From an uncultured Muriicola sp. (GTDB lineage: Bacteria > Bacteroidota > Bacteroidia > Flavobacteriales > Flavobacteriaceae): a stretch of DNA of 35,382 nucleotides. Position 1 is the first letter of the stretch. Each line of letters starts with the position of its first letter. The notes under the pieces were generated by a model. It was not told where the DNA came from. It made no database searches and saw only the letters and a program-made list of their open reading frames with translations. Of the stretch, positions 1 through 8,059 are shown one piece after another. The position numbers and the translations under genes were made by a program. Where the stretch lies: the NCBI GenBank assembly GCA_945786965.1, contig CALZFZ010000142.1, positions 1-35,382 on the forward strand. The letters are read 5' to 3'.

Positions 1-335
1 CCATCTATCCCAGAATGTTCATAATAGCGAGCATCTTCGGTAGCTATCAGTGCATTAACCAAATTTGGTGGAAGGTCTTTATAGGAAACCGGAGTACGAT
101 TGTCATCAAGATAAAATTTACCAAGGGTTGCACCATCTGAAGAGATGATTTCGGTGGCCAGATTGGTCTGAGGATTTTCCAGGCGATCAAAGGTGGGCAT
201 TTCTCCAAAAACACCCCAGGATGCTAGTAAAAACACCAAGATCACAGAAATAACCCCCGATAAGAATAGGATCCAAAACCATTTAATGAATTTGGTAAAA
301 TTATAGTTCTTTGTTGTTTTTTGGGCTTTTGCCAT
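1..335 (-). CDS. Class A penicillin-binding protein (PBP1A-like), N-terminal part
   Basis: This is the first 111 codons of a minus-strand gene that runs off the left edge. The N-terminus is basic and cytoplasmic, followed by one signal-anchor helix at about residues 18-40. Then comes the start of a GT51 peptidoglycan glycosyltransferase domain, with the motif ATEDARYYEHSGID, whose first Glu is the catalytic residue of this family. Such enzymes polymerise lipid II in the periplasm and usually carry a C-terminal transpeptidase, which lies outside the window. The ATG is 5 bases past the gldH stop, so the gene is probably cotranscribed with ricT and gldH. The class A assignment is from the GT51 motif; whether the transpeptidase half is intact cannot be seen. 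Confidence 0.9.
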   Translation of the reverse strand, partial: MAKAQKTTKNYNFTKFIKWFWILFLSGVISVILVFLLASWGVFGEMPTFDRLENPQTNLATEIISSDGATLGKFYLDDNRTPVSYKDLPPNLVNALIATEDARYYEHSGID

Positions 336-340
336 ACTAA

Positions 341-823
341 TTATCGCTTTGTTATTTCGACGCCGACATCGGTAATTCCTTGTAATTCAATAATGCCATC
401 AACAGCGCCATTTTTCCTCATGGCATGTCCTATACGTAAGATATATACGCCTTTAACGGGAAAATTGATGTTTTCCTTATACCATAATTTATTTTCTTTT
501 ATACTTCCGTACCCTTTCCCCATCCATTCCCCGTTAGGGAGTGCCATTTCATATTCCAGCGTATCAATAAAGGTCTCTCCGTTCGGATACTCAAACGCTG
601 TGATCAGGAATAGGTTGCTATACGGATAGGAATTATCATTCCGGACGTTGATAAACATTTGATAGGTGGTTATCGAATCCAGTTCTGAAATACGAAATTC
701 TTTAACATCCCCCTTGTCCCAATTACCATCGGTCAGAGATTGGAATTCAGAATAAACAAGGCCTTGTTCACAACTTAACAAAAACAGGCTGCAGAGGGCA
801 AGAACAACCAATAATCTATGCAT
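341..823 (-). CDS. gldH: Gliding motility lipoprotein GldH
   Basis: The 160-residue protein has a lipoprotein signal peptide with lipobox LLSC (Cys18). The mature part is beta-rich and has the GldH pattern, including a TYQMFINVRND stretch and a C-terminal GVYILRIGHAMR segment. GldH is a lipoprotein needed for gliding and T9SS secretion in Flavobacterium; its exact role is unsettled. The start overlaps the ricT stop by 8 bases, and the PBP gene follows after 5 bases. A ricT-gldH-pbp order is familiar in Flavobacteriaceae, which supports the call. Identification is from motif and context. Confidence 0.9.
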   Translation of the reverse strand: MHRLLVVLALCSLFLLSCEQGLVYSEFQSLTDGNWDKGDVKEFRISELDSITTYQMFINVRNDNSYPYSNLFLITAFEYPNGETFIDTLEYEMALPNGEWMGKGYGSIKENKLWYKENINFPVKGVYILRIGHAMRKNGAVDGIIELQGITDVGVEITKR

Positions 824-1979
824 TTCTTTTAGCGGGTTTTACATTATTCCTTCGCTTTTTATTTTTCTTTCTTCTGTTTGACCTCTTAGGCCTATCGAAA
901 CGTGTAAGACTATCTTGCCCTACCACATTCTCAAATAACAGTGCCTCTTCCTGAACATTATCAACGGCATACTCTTCCAAACTTGCAACTTTCTCTTTGT
1001 TCCTGTTTTTAGCCAGGATTTCGTGCACCTGTACTTTGCTTAAGGTGTGCCAACGGGAAGGATCTTCTTTATATGAAAACCAGAGAAGCCCTTTAAAGAT
1101 ATCTGTCTTTTGACAGAAGGCCATTCCTTTTGCTGTATGAAGCTTGCTGTCCTGGGAAGGAAAATCTTTTAAGGCCTCCAGATACATATCCAATTCATAA
1201 TTCAAACAACATTTGAGCTTCCCGCACTGACCGGCCAATTTCTGCGGGTTCAATGAAAGTTGCTGATAACGTGCTGCTGAGGTACTGACCGAACGAAAAT
1301 CCGTTAACCAGGTAGAGCAGCACAATTCTCTTCCACAAGATCCGATGCCGCCAAGTCTCTGTGCTTCCTGTCGGTATCCTATTTGACGCATTTCTATCCG
1401 TATTCCAAAGTCCTTAGCCATATCCTTGATTAATTGTCTAAAATCTATACGTTCTTCTGCGGTGTAGTAAAATGTTGCTTTGGAACCATCTCCCTGGAAT
1501 TCTACATCTGAAATTTTCATTTGCAGATTTAACAGGATAGCCATTTCCCTGGAGCGTTTTTTTATCTCGTCTTCCTTATCCCGGCACTTTTGCCATTTAT
1601 CAATGTCTTTTTGGGTAGCCTTTCTATAAACTTTGGGAAGACCTTCATCATTTGGAGCTGCTTTTTTCTTCTTCATTTGTACTTTAACCAATTCCCCGGT
1701 TAAAGTAATCATACCAACGTCATGTCCGGATTTAGACTGGGTAGCCACTATATCACCTATAGACAGTGAAAGATTTTCCGGACATCTGTAAAACTCTTTT
1801 CTACTATTCTTAAACCGAACCTCAACACAGTCAAATGGTTTTTCGCCATTTGGTAAAGACATGTTAGAGAGCCAGTCAAATACCGTTAATTTATTACAAC
1901 CATCTGTACCACAAGTACCATTGTTCTTGCATCCCCGAGGTTGTCCATCCTTTCCGGTTGAACAACTGTTACAACCCAT
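816..1979 (-). CDS. ricT: PSP1/RicT-family protein (YaaT-like)
   Basis: The 387-residue protein has the PSP1 C-terminal domain with two conserved Cys clusters, CGRELCC (Cys215, 220, 221) and CGKLKCC (Cys252, 257, 258). In Bacillus RicT these belong to the iron-sulfur-binding RicAFT complex, which acts in RNA maturation and development. There is also an N-terminal Cys-rich extension (Cys3, 6, 17, 23, 28) and a Lys/Arg-rich C-terminal tail from about residue 365. The tail suggests nucleic acid contact, which is inference. No RicA or RicF homologue is visible here, so the partners in this organism are unknown. It is first gene of the ricT-gldH-pbp unit, with a -7 box about 65 bases upstream. Confidence 0.88.
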   Translation of the reverse strand: MGCNSCSTGKDGQPRGCKNNGTCGTDGCNKLTVFDWLSNMSLPNGEKPFDCVEVRFKNSRKEFYRCPENLSLSIGDIVATQSKSGHDVGMITLTGELVKVQMKKKKAAPNDEGLPKVYRKATQKDIDKWQKCRDKEDEIKKRSREMAILLNLQMKISDVEFQGDGSKATFYYTAEERIDFRQLIKDMAKDFGIRIEMRQIGYRQEAQRLGGIGSCGRELCCSTWLTDFRSVSTSAARYQQLSLNPQKLAGQCGKLKCCLNYELDMYLEALKDFPSQDSKLHTAKGMAFCQKTDIFKGLLWFSYKEDPSRWHTLSKVQVHEILAKNRNKEKVASLEEYAVDNVQEEALLFENVVGQDSLTRFDRPKRSNRRKKNKKRRNNVKPAKRNA

Positions 1980-2043
1980 ATTTCTTTATCTTGATTTGGC
2001 TAAAAAGTACTGTTTTTGCCAAAAAGCGTTCATAAAATTTACT

Positions 2044-2051
2044 CAAAGGTA
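2044..2051 (-). promoter_or_regulatory. Bacteroidota -7 box upstream of ricT
   Basis: On the minus strand this reads TACCTTTG, an exact match to the TAnnTTTG -7 consensus of the Bacteroidota primary sigma factor. It lies 64 bases before the ricT ATG, giving a predicted leader of roughly 55-60 bases. No clear -33 TTTG is seen at the expected distance. Confidence 0.5.
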
Positions 2052-2106
2052 AAGATACTATTTTTTTAACGTGAAAGGAAAAGGAGATAGACGAAGAAGA
2101 TGTGTC

Positions 2107-3138
2107 TTATTTCTTGAATTTTAGTACCTCGGAACGCCCTTTCTTAAAAATCTTGTTGCTTACTTCTTTTCCTTTCCTGAGCTTTTTCTGAACTTCTTCC
2201 GGCAGGGCATGAATCTCTTTACAGGCATCGGAACAGCAGTTGTTCATCTTTTCTGCACAGGATTCACACTGAATAAATAACAAATGACAGGCTTCGTTGG
2301 CACAATTTACATGGGCGTCGCAAACAGCTCCACATTGATGGCATTGGGCTATGATCTCGTCCGAGATACGTTCTCCGCGCCTGTGATCAAAAACAAAATT
2401 CTTGCCAAGGAATTTATTTTCAAGTCCTTTGGCTGTTACCTGTCTGGCATAATCAATGATCCCCCCTTCTAACTGATAAACCTGTTTAAAACCTTTGTGT
2501 TTGTAATAGGCACTAGCCTTTTCGCAGCGAATACCTCCGGTGCAATACATAACAAGCTTTTTATCCTCCTTATAGTCCGCCAGGTCGTTTTCAATTATAT
2601 CGAGTGAATCTCTAAAAGTATCCACATCCGGTGTGATGGCATTTTTAAAATGTCCTATTTCACTCTCATAATGATTTCGCATATCCACCAGGATAGTGTC
2701 CGGATCCTCTATGAGTTCATTGAATTTTTCTGGTCCAACATGAATTCCCTTATTGGTTACATCAAATGTCTTGTCATTTAACCCATCTGCCACAATTTTA
2801 TGGCGCACCTTAACTTTTAACTTTAAAAAAGATTTATTATCCTGTTCAATAGCGATGTTGAACCTTACATTTTCAAGGAAAGAGATGCTATCTATATGTG
2901 CTTTAAATAATTCAAAATTATCGGCTGGGACGGAAAGTTGTGCATTTATTCCCTCATGGGCCACATAGATTCTGCCTAAAACATCGAGGGAATTCCAATG
3001 AATGAAAAGATGATTCCTGAAAATCTGAGGATTTCCTATGTGCGCATATTTATAGAAAGAGATCGTAAGTCGTTCTTTGCCTGCCGCCTCAATAAGAGCC
3101 TCTCTTTCCTTCGCACTTAATGTATTGTACAGTTGCAT
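2107..3138 (-). CDS. trhO: tRNA uridine(34) hydroxylase (rhodanese-related, YceA family)
   Basis: The 343-residue protein has an N-terminal YceA/TrhO domain (about 25-120) and a rhodanese domain (about 130-225) with active-site loop CTGGIRC, catalytic Cys199. A C-terminal Cys-rich region (about 265-305, several CxxC pairs) probably binds zinc. Characterised family members hydroxylate U34 of some tRNAs using oxygen, the first step toward 5-methoxyuridine or cmo5U. Length and all three regions fit the family. The gene is monocistronic and divergent from recA, with its own promoter at 3176-3208. Older annotations call it a rhodanese-like sulfurtransferase. Confidence 0.93.
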   Translation of the reverse strand: MQLYNTLSAKEREALIEAAGKERLTISFYKYAHIGNPQIFRNHLFIHWNSLDVLGRIYVAHEGINAQLSVPADNFELFKAHIDSISFLENVRFNIAIEQDNKSFLKLKVKVRHKIVADGLNDKTFDVTNKGIHVGPEKFNELIEDPDTILVDMRNHYESEIGHFKNAITPDVDTFRDSLDIIENDLADYKEDKKLVMYCTGGIRCEKASAYYKHKGFKQVYQLEGGIIDYARQVTAKGLENKFLGKNFVFDHRRGERISDEIIAQCHQCGAVCDAHVNCANEACHLLFIQCESCAEKMNNCCSDACKEIHALPEEVQKKLRKGKEVSNKIFKKGRSEVLKFKK

Positions 3139-3175
3139 GCTATACCACTATTAAGTTGATGAAAAATTTAAAGGG

Positions 3176-3208
3176 CAAAATTAATGATTTTAGTCCAGAA
3201 AGGACAAA
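3176..3208 (-). promoter_or_regulatory. trhO promoter with -33 and -7 boxes
   Basis: On the minus strand there is a TTTG (3205-3208), a 21-base spacer, then TAATTTTG (3176-3183), matching the two-part Bacteroidota promoter. The trhO ATG is 38 bases downstream of the -7 box. The -33 TTTG is the end of the T-run of the hairpin at 3213-3233, so terminator-like structure and promoter overlap. Confidence 0.55.
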
Positions 3209-3233
3209 AAAAGAGCCCTGGAATCCAGGACCC
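3206..3233 (-). terminator. Minus-strand intrinsic terminator-like hairpin in the recA-trhO gap
   Basis: On the minus strand, a 9-bp stem (3225-3233 with 3213-3221, two G-U wobbles) closes a 3-base loop and is followed at once by seven Ts (3206-3212). This is a textbook intrinsic terminator shape. No minus-strand gene ends here, since recA on the other side is plus-strand. It would stop an antisense or small transcript starting between 3234 and 3410, or insulate the trhO promoter. Confidence 0.5.
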
Positions 3234-3410
3234 TTCGAAATCACTTTAAGGGAATTTTCTTTTTCATAGAAGCATAAACCAGTAAAGTGAACAACAATTG
3301 AGCTGTATTTTTAATTAAGATGAGCTAATTTCAAAAAGGTTGCTTTAGCCATTGTGATATGAAAAAAGAAATGGTAATTTAGCTACCCTCATATTAAAGA
3401 CAGAGAAGCA

Positions 3411-4421
3411 ATGATTAGCGAGAAAGAAGCAAAACTAAAAGCGTTAAAATTAACACTAGATAAATTAGATAAAACCTACGGAAAAGGAGCTGTTATGAAG
3501 ATGGGCGATTCCGTAGTTGAAGATGTTGAAATTATTCCTTCGGGTTCTTTAGGATTGGATATTGCCTTAGGGGTAGGTGGTTACCCCAGAGGAAGGGTAG
3601 TTGAAATTTATGGCCCGGAATCTTCCGGGAAAACCACCCTTACTTTACATGCCATTGCAGGGGCCCAGAAAAATGGTGGAATTGCTGCCTTTATCGATGC
3701 GGAACATGCTTTTGATCGTTTCTATGCAGAAAAATTAGGGATCGATATTGACAACCTGATCATTTCACAGCCCGATAACGGTGAACAAGCCCTGGAAATT
3801 ACCGATAATTTAATCCGTTCCGGGGCGATCGATATCGTTGTCATTGACTCGGTGGCTGCCCTAACCCCAAGAAGTGAGATTGAAGGTGAAATGGGCGATT
3901 CTAAAATGGGATTGCACGCCCGTCTCATGTCTCAGGCGTTGAGAAAACTTACTGCTTCGATTAGCAAAACACATTGTACCGTAATTTTTATCAATCAGCT
4001 CCGTGAAAAGATCGGGGTGATGTTTGGTAATCCAGAAACTACTACGGGAGGTAATGCCCTAAAATTTTATGCTTCTGTCCGATTAGATATTAGAAGGTCT
4101 ACACAGATCAAGGATACGGACGGCAACGTTCTGGGTAATAAAACTCGAGTAAAAGTTGTTAAAAATAAAGTCGCGCCACCTTTTAAAACGGCTGAGTTCG
4201 ATATCATGTATGGAGAAGGAATCTCCAAAGTAGGAGAAATTCTGGATCTGGGCGTAGAATTCGAGATCATTAAAAAGAGTGGATCCTGGTTCAGCTATGG
4301 AGACACAAAACTTGGTCAGGGCCGGGATGCTGTAAAATCACTCCTGCAAGATAATCCGGAATTAATGGACGAATTAGAGGGAAAGATTAAAGAAGCCATT
4401 ACCGCTATTAAAGTAAAATAA
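3411..4421 (+). CDS. recA: Recombinase RecA
   Basis: The 336-residue protein is a full-length RecA. Walker A is GPESSGKTT at 68-76, Walker B is the hydrophobic stretch ending VVIDSVAAL (about 138-146), and the DNA-binding loops and MAW-type signature are present. RecA forms filaments on single-stranded DNA and catalyses strand exchange. I see no LexA-type operator (CTGT-N8-ACAG or GAAC-N4-GTTC) upstream. A weak promoter candidate is TTG at 3352-3354, a 20-base gap, then TAATTTAG at 3375-3382, one base off consensus. The ATG follows about 28 bases later. A hairpin overlaps the stop codon. Confidence 0.98.
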   Translation: MISEKEAKLKALKLTLDKLDKTYGKGAVMKMGDSVVEDVEIIPSGSLGLDIALGVGGYPRGRVVEIYGPESSGKTTLTLHAIAGAQKNGGIAAFIDAEHAFDRFYAEKLGIDIDNLIISQPDNGEQALEITDNLIRSGAIDIVVIDSVAALTPRSEIEGEMGDSKMGLHARLMSQALRKLTASISKTHCTVIFINQLREKIGVMFGNPETTTGGNALKFYASVRLDIRRSTQIKDTDGNVLGNKTRVKVVKNKVAPPFKTAEFDIMYGEGISKVGEILDLGVEFEIIKKSGSWFSYGDTKLGQGRDAVKSLLQDNPELMDELEGKIKEAITAIKVK

Positions 4422-4439
4422 AGGCTTCGAAGCTTTATT
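4417..4439 (+). terminator. Hairpin at the recA 3' end
   Basis: AATAAA (4417-4422) and TTTATT (4434-4439) pair around an inner GCT-TCGA-AGC hairpin (4424-4433), with G4423 bulged. The structure includes the recA stop codon and is followed by an AT-rich stretch and a TTTTT run at 4448-4452. It is a weak terminator candidate because the T-run is not immediate. Confidence 0.45.
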
Positions 4440-4502
4440 TAATACCCTTTTTGGAAAGCAACCCTTCCTTTTTATTATCATCTTACTAGAAACAATTTTG
4501 AG

Positions 4503-4925
4503 ATGAGCTTAAAGAAATCAATATCTGTTGTACTTTGTTTTCTTGCCTTAACACTTAGTTCCTGTAAGCTGGAAGACGATCGGTTAAACTTTCGTTTTGT
4601 TTCCTTACAGATCCTCAGTGCAGACTTGCCGGAGTCTTTTGATCTAAACCAAACCTATGAGATCAACGTCACATACCTAAAGTACAGTACATGTGTATTT
4701 TACGAGGGGTTTGATGTTACAAATGACGGATTAACCACAAGGAATGTTGTAGCTATTGGGTCTGAATTTTATGAACAAAGTTGCGCCCAGGTTACAGAAG
4801 AGTATGAAGCTACCTTTAATTTTATTGTGCTCTATGAGGGTACTTACCTGTTCAGGTTTTGGACCGGGCAAGATGAAAATGGCGAGCCACAATATCTGGA
4901 AATAGAGGTTCCAGTAAATCCATGA
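4503..4925 (+). CDS. Small hypothetical lipoprotein
   Basis: The 140-residue protein has a lipoprotein signal peptide ending in SLTSSC-like lipobox LSSC (Cys21). The mature part is short, acidic and beta-rich, with Cys near the middle (CVFYEGF and SCAQV segments) that might pair in the periplasm. I do not recognise the family. It ends 37 bases before the ECF sigma gene on the same strand, so cotranscription is possible. A near-consensus CAATTTTG ends only 2 bases before the ATG, too close to be a normal promoter for this start. It is expected to sit in a membrane facing the periplasm or surface. Confidence 0.75.
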   Translation: MSLKKSISVVLCFLALTLSSCKLEDDRLNFRFVSLQILSADLPESFDLNQTYEINVTYLKYSTCVFYEGFDVTNDGLTTRNVVAIGSEFYEQSCAQVTEEYEATFNFIVLYEGTYLFRFWTGQDENGEPQYLEIEVPVNP

Positions 4926-4962
4926 TCTTCAGGCATCTGCAGATCGTAATCTAACCATCATT

Positions 4963-5493
4963 GTGAGTCTAAAAAAACTCATCCAACATTGTAAAAACGG
5001 AGATAGAAAGGCCCAGGAACAGCTATACCGTAAATATGCCAGTATACTTTTCGGATTGTGCCTTAAATACTCCCGCAATAAAACGGAGGCAGAAGATAAT
5101 CTGCATGACAGTTTTTTGACCATTTTTGAAAAAATAGATCAATTTAAATTTAAGGGGTCTTTTGAAGGTTGGATAAAAAGAATTACAGTGAACACAGTAT
5201 TGCAGAAGTACAGAAAGGATCAATATTTGAAACTCGTAACTGAAAATACGGAAGAGGAGGCAGAGGTAGATTATGAATTCGCCGACATACAACTTTCTAC
5301 TTTACTGCAATATGTGCAGGAGCTACCGACAAAATACCGACTTACATTTAATTTATATGTGTTAGACGGGTATACACATAAAGAAATCAGTGAAATGCTT
5401 GGTACCTCGCAGGGAACCTCAAAATCTAATCTATCAAGGGCCAGGATGATTTTGAGAGAACGAATTAAAAAGGAAAACATCAACATTGCTTAA
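4963..5493 (+). CDS. ECF-type RNA polymerase sigma-70 factor
   Basis: The 176-residue protein has sigma region 2 (about 8-75, including DSFLTIFEKIDQFKFKGSF) and region 4 helix-turn-helix (about 115-170, with GYTHKEISEMLGTSQGTSKS). It has no region 1 or 3, so it is an ECF sigma. The start is GTG at 4963: the same frame has a stop at 4915 and no ATG between. The next gene begins 11 bases after the stop and has an anti-sigma-like N-terminus, so the two probably form a sigma/anti-sigma pair. The regulon cannot be read from the window. Confidence 0.93.
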   Translation: MSLKKLIQHCKNGDRKAQEQLYRKYASILFGLCLKYSRNKTEAEDNLHDSFLTIFEKIDQFKFKGSFEGWIKRITVNTVLQKYRKDQYLKLVTENTEEEAEVDYEFADIQLSTLLQYVQELPTKYRLTFNLYVLDGYTHKEISEMLGTSQGTSKSNLSRARMILRERIKKENINIA

Positions 5494-5504
5494 TTCAATG
5501 GGAC

Positions 5505-7055
5505 ATGAAAAAGAAAAGTATAGATAAATTATATCAGGAAAAATTAAAGGATTTTGGTCAAATCCCAGATGAACATGTATGGGGATCAATTACTGCTTCC
5601 CTGGATAACAAGAAGAAAAAGCAGCGTGTTATCCCTATTTGGTGGCGATTAGGGGGTGTTGCATCTGTTTTGGCAATTGTATTATTTCTGGTTTTCCAAA
5701 CAGGAAGTTTAAAAACCCCGGAAACTAATCTTACAGACACCAAAAATGACCCCTCATCTGTTTCGGAAGAAGTTGAACGAGTTAATCCCAATGATCTTGA
5801 AGCTTTTCCGAAAATAAATAATGAAGTAACTACTACGACCTCAAACAAATCGCAGGATATCCCCTCAGATAGCATGGAGCTTTTGAATATTCCTGCTATT
5901 CAGGTAGCATCTGAAACTGGGCAAAGAAATACGAATACACCCCCAAATAAGTTCGCTGGGGTTGCTGCGGAAGATCTCAATTCGGATAAATTGAACACAA
6001 CAGTCACTAATAATACTGTTGGAGCAGCAAAAACAAATGATAATATAGAAACTATTAAAAGTGAAGGATTAATTGAAAATGATCGGCCGGATACTCGTAT
6101 TGTGACTGCCGATATTCAAAAAAATAAGTCTGCGGAAGAAAAAAAACCCGCGGAAGCTGAATTAGAGCAAATTGCATTGGATGCCACCAAATCTCCCAGG
6201 GATTTGGTTTCAGATAAAGAGGTTATAGATAATACCTCTGTACTAGCGCCTGAGAAGGATCCCAAAAAATCTATTTTTGAGGATATAGCAACCGAAGATG
6301 TTACGGAGCTTACTGAAACTAATGATGCCAGGTGGGCAATAGGTCCTAAGTTAGCTCCGGTGTATTTCAGTTCATTGACTCAGGGATCGCCCATACATTC
6401 AAGTTTTCAAAATAATTCCAAATCGGGGAACGTTAATTTCAGTTATGGGCTTTCAGTTTCGTATAATGTTAGCAAGAAATTACAGCTACGGTCAGGGATC
6501 CATAAAGTAGATTATGGTTATGACACCAATGATGTTTCTTTTTCGTCCTCTCTTAACGCGGCCACTAGTTCCTTAATAAATAATATCGATTATACCTTAA
6601 GTTCTCAAAACCTGGTTGTGAAAAGCATGAGCAGCAGCGCTGCCAAACTGGCTTCTGAAAGTGCTATGGATGTTGCTGCAACAGATCCTTCCCTTGATGG
6701 CAGGATGATCCAGGAATTTGGCTATCTCGAAGTTCCTGTAGAATTGACCTATGCAGTATTTGATAGGAAATTAGGATTAAATGTGATTGGAGGGGTAAGT
6801 TCCTTGTTCTTAATTAACAATTCTGTGATATTGGAATCGGAAGGTATTGCAACCCAAATGGGAGAAGCAAATAATATAAATGATGTAAACCTCAGCACCA
6901 ATATAGGCATTGGATTTTCCTATACGATTAGTGATAAAATGATTGTAAACCTTGAGCCTATGTTTAAATACCAGTTAAATACATTTTCCAACGCTGCAGG
7001 CAATTTTCAGCCTTATTCTATTGGGGTGTATTCGGGCCTTACCTTTAAATTTTAA
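5505..7055 (+). CDS. Predicted trans-envelope anti-sigma / outer-membrane beta-barrel protein
   Basis: The 516-residue protein has four visible parts. Residues 1-45 are a charged cytoplasmic segment (IDKLYQEKLKDF then PDEHVWGSI, ending in KKKKQR), resembling short anti-sigma regions found next to ECF sigmas in this phylum. Residues 47-66 are one hydrophobic helix. Residues 67-275 are low-complexity and rich in Asn, Thr, Asp, Glu and Lys. Residues about 276-516 are alternating beta-strands ending in aromatic GLTFKF, as in outer-membrane barrels. It lies 11 bases after the sigma gene and before a terminator. Inference: one chain could hold the sigma factor at the inner membrane and sense the outer membrane. 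There is no cleavable signal peptide. Similar proteins are annotated only as outer membrane beta-barrel proteins. Confidence 0.75.
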   Translation: MKKKSIDKLYQEKLKDFGQIPDEHVWGSITASLDNKKKKQRVIPIWWRLGGVASVLAIVLFLVFQTGSLKTPETNLTDTKNDPSSVSEEVERVNPNDLEAFPKINNEVTTTTSNKSQDIPSDSMELLNIPAIQVASETGQRNTNTPPNKFAGVAAEDLNSDKLNTTVTNNTVGAAKTNDNIETIKSEGLIENDRPDTRIVTADIQKNKSAEEKKPAEAELEQIALDATKSPRDLVSDKEVIDNTSVLAPEKDPKKSIFEDIATEDVTELTETNDARWAIGPKLAPVYFSSLTQGSPIHSSFQNNSKSGNVNFSYGLSVSYNVSKKLQLRSGIHKVDYGYDTNDVSFSSSLNAATSSLINNIDYTLSSQNLVVKSMSSSAAKLASESAMDVAATDPSLDGRMIQEFGYLEVPVELTYAVFDRKLGLNVIGGVSSLFLINNSVILESEGIATQMGEANNINDVNLSTNIGIGFSYTISDKMIVNLEPMFKYQLNTFSNAAGNFQPYSIGVYSGLTFKF

Positions 7056-7106
7056 ATACGTGGCATTAAAACCTATTGTAACAGCATAAAGAAGTTGGTT
7101 GGGTTG

Positions 7107-7167
7107 GTTACTGCAATTCGCAGTGACTACACAAGCGTCCTGCGATTCCAGTAGGGCGCTTTTTTTA
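7107..7167 (+). terminator. Tandem hairpins with T-run ending the sigma operon
   Basis: The first hairpin pairs 7107-7114 with 7120-7127 (8 bp, one G-U, 5-base loop). The second pairs 7134-7141 with 7153-7160 (AGCGTCCT with AGGGCGCT, one G-U) and is followed by seven Ts at 7161-7167. The second is a clear intrinsic terminator. The first may add stability to the 3' end. Confidence 0.75.
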
Positions 7168-7228
7168 TTTGTAAATTTTATTTTGCGTGGTATTGCGCAA
7201 TTTAATATACCTTATGGTATTTTTTAAT

Positions 7229-7987
7229 TCAAAGATTTTCTTTTATGCATAGATCGCTTTCCAGCGAATGGTAAAGCACTGCTCTTACGGCATCCCGTAA
7301 TTCTGCTTTTTGTGATTCTTTTAAATTGCTGGTTTTATAAAATGAATGCACCCTAACTCTTAGTGGACCTGGATTGCCGCTGAAAAAAGTAAAAGAGAAA
7401 CGCTTCTTGGCATCGTAAAATGTCATTGGTACAATCGGTATATTATGAGCAATAGCCATTTTAAAGGCCCCATCTTTAAAAGAATCTAGCAAAATATGTT
7501 CTTCAGGAACACCTCCTTCGGGAAAAATACAAATGCTTAACCCTTTGTCTAACCTTTTCTGTGCCCTCCTATAGACTCCCATTCTACTTCTGCTATCTTC
7601 CCGGTCTACCATAATACAAACTCGTTTATAAAAGAATCCGAAAATGGGAATTTTAACTAATTCTTTTTTACCTACAAAGACAAATGGATTCTTGCTAACA
7701 CGAAGCATGAGCATTATATCGAGCATACTTGTATGGTTGGCTACCAGCATATAGCTCTTTCCCTTTACCAATCGCTCTTCCCAGGTTATCCTTGGTATAC
7801 AGCCCATACCATATAGGATCATATTGGCCCAAATATTACGGGCTAGCCAAAAGAACTGGGGGTAGGTCCTTTCCGAAATAGATAAAATAATTAAAATGGG
7901 GAAAAATAAAGCAATGGGTAAGGCTACCAAAAAGTAAAACCAAATCCGATAAAGCAGTTGGGCTGTTTTTCGTAGCAAAGCACGCAT
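7229..7987 (-). CDS. plsC: 1-acyl-sn-glycerol-3-phosphate acyltransferase (PlsC family)
   Basis: The 252-residue protein has an N-terminal hydrophobic region (about 10-38) and the acyltransferase motifs NHTSMLD (HX4D, His85 and Asp90) and FPEGGVPEE. The family adds the second acyl chain to lysophosphatidic acid to make phosphatidic acid at the inner membrane. Length is normal for bacterial PlsC. It is divergent from trpS with a 72-base gap. Flavobacteria often have several PlsC-like proteins, some used for ornithine or other lipids, so the exact acceptor is not certain. Confidence 0.9.
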   Translation of the reverse strand: MRALLRKTAQLLYRIWFYFLVALPIALFFPILIILSISERTYPQFFWLARNIWANMILYGMGCIPRITWEERLVKGKSYMLVANHTSMLDIMLMLRVSKNPFVFVGKKELVKIPIFGFFYKRVCIMVDREDSRSRMGVYRRAQKRLDKGLSICIFPEGGVPEEHILLDSFKDGAFKMAIAHNIPIVPMTFYDAKKRFSFTFFSGNPGPLRVRVHSFYKTSNLKESQKAELRDAVRAVLYHSLESDLCIKENL

Positions 7988-7992
7988 GAAAT

Positions 7993-8000
7993 CAAAAATA
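7993..8000 (-). promoter_or_regulatory. -7 box just before plsC
   Basis: On the minus strand this reads TATTTTTG, an exact TAnnTTTG match, but it ends only 5 bases before the plsC ATG. If used, the transcript would be leaderless or nearly so. A chance match is possible in AT-rich DNA. Confidence 0.3.
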
Positions 8001-8030
8001 ACAATTTTAGCAGGGTTTTAGTATTTCTTT

Positions 8031-8038
8031 TACTTTTG
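8031..8038 (+). promoter_or_regulatory. trpS promoter -7 box
   Basis: TACTTTTG matches TAnnTTTG exactly and lies 21 bases before the ATG at 8060. The TTG at 8036-8038, which could extend the reading frame by 8 codons, is the last three bases of this box, which argues against it as start codon. Confidence 0.55.
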
Positions 8039-8059
8039 TCTTTCTTTAAAGCATTTGGA

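Noticed and set aside
2284-2472. Open frames opposite trhO, recA, atpA, sprE and other genes
   Set aside because: They lie antisense to well-supported genes, have no family motifs or sensible starts, and are explained as shadows.
7107-7160. tRNA-like appearance of the two hairpins after the barrel gene
   Set aside because: There is no acceptor stem, no anticodon arm and no four-arm fold; the second hairpin has a T-run and fits a terminator.
8036-8059. In-frame TTG that would extend TrpS by eight residues
   Set aside because: The TTG is part of the -7 box TACTTTTG, and the family N-terminus matches the ATG at 8060.
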